This document shows positions 5,425 to 5,564 of a DNA stretch of 5,564 nt, piece after piece. Under the pieces are notes generated by a model. The model was not told the origin of the DNA, ran no database searches, and saw nothing but the letters and a program-made list of their open reading frames with translations. The DNA comes from Bacillota bacterium (lineage in GTDB: Bacteria; Bacillota; Clostridia; Acetivibrionales; DTU013): NCBI GenBank assembly GCA_023418915.1, contig JAEZYU010000057.1, forward strand, positions 1-5,564, read 5' to 3'. The translations under genes and the position numbers were made by a program. Every line of letters begins with the position of its first letter. Within the stretch, counting starts at the first letter, position 1.

Positions 5425-5564
5425 TTATACAGAGGCCAAGCGTGACACGGTGTCTGGATACTTTTCTACCAGCCTGATCAGAAGCGCTGCTTGAGCATTG
5501 GGGGATGCTCTGCCTTGTTCCCAGTTTTCCAGTGTTCTGGTTTTTGTTCTGAGGTAGTTGGCGA
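5425..5564 (-). CDS. Xre-family helix-turn-helix regulator, antitoxin-like, C-terminal 45 residues; 5' end outside window
   Basis: The frame enters the window at 5562 and ends at TAA 5425-5427. The visible protein, from ANYLRTKTRTLENWEQGR to VSRLASV, has the end of a Xre/Cro helix-turn-helix: the recognition helix TRTLENWEQGR followed by the SPNAQAALLIRLVEKYPDTV tail. This pattern is typical of antitoxins of type II toxin-antitoxin pairs of the HigA/NadS/MqsA-like kind, which bind their own promoter and neutralise an RNase toxin. The toxin gene, if present, would lie beyond the window, usually directly upstream of this gene. A stand-alone regulator cannot be excluded from this fragment. Confidence 0.8.
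   Translation of the reverse strand, partial: ANYLRTKTRTLENWEQGRASPNAQAALLIRLVEKYPDTVSRLASV

Noticed and set aside
5420..5437. GGCCT/AGGCC inverted repeat over the stop of the Xre-family gene
   Set aside because: Only 5 bp with no T-run; a much better terminator is present at 5379-5400.
1..5564. CRISPR array, rRNA or insertion sequence transposase
   Set aside because: No regularly spaced repeats, no rRNA-like sequence and no DDE or HUH transposase frame is visible; the only recombination gene is the serine recombinase.

Overview
The window looks like part of an accessory or defence island in a proteobacterium. The moderately GC-rich coding sequence, strong Shine-Dalgarno sites and gene content would suit a beta- or gammaproteobacterium, possibly Burkholderiales, but nothing here fixes the taxon. 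It holds the end of a type I restriction gene, a two-gene operon of unknown function behind a highly structured leader or ncRNA, a small serine recombinase with a palindromic site at its start, and the tail of a Xre-family antitoxin-like regulator.

Layout. Positions 1-1961 (+) are the C-terminal two thirds of an HsdR restriction subunit with helicase motifs II to VI. Positions 1962-2133 are a convergent intergenic region with two inverted repeats, the second a likely shared terminator. Positions 2134-3984 (-) encode a 616-residue SF2-like ATPase with Walker A, a DE-type motif II, an arginine-finger-type motif VI and a possible C-terminal helical or winged-helix region. Immediately upstream and probably translationally coupled, 3986-4243 (-) encodes an 85-residue acidic, partly coiled-coil protein. 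Positions 4244-4618 have no convincing gene. They hold three stem-loop modules (4260-4341, 4368-4393, 4406-4481) and an AT-rich stretch with a direct repeat and a possible minus-strand promoter. Positions 4619-5299 (-) encode the serine recombinase, and an imperfect 40-bp palindrome (5301-5340) abuts its start codon. A rho-independent terminator (5379-5400) closes the partial Xre-family gene (5425 to the window end, -).

How it may work together. The structured RNA, the 85-residue protein and the ATPase read in one direction as one unit: RNA or leader, small protein, ATPase. The mismatches within the two large stems become G.U pairs only in the minus-strand transcript, which favours a folded RNA in that sense. 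Its setting, between a restriction gene on one side and a recombinase and toxin-antitoxin-type gene on the other, is typical of defence or mobile cargo. The function of the unit is not known from sequence alone, and calling it a defence system is inference.
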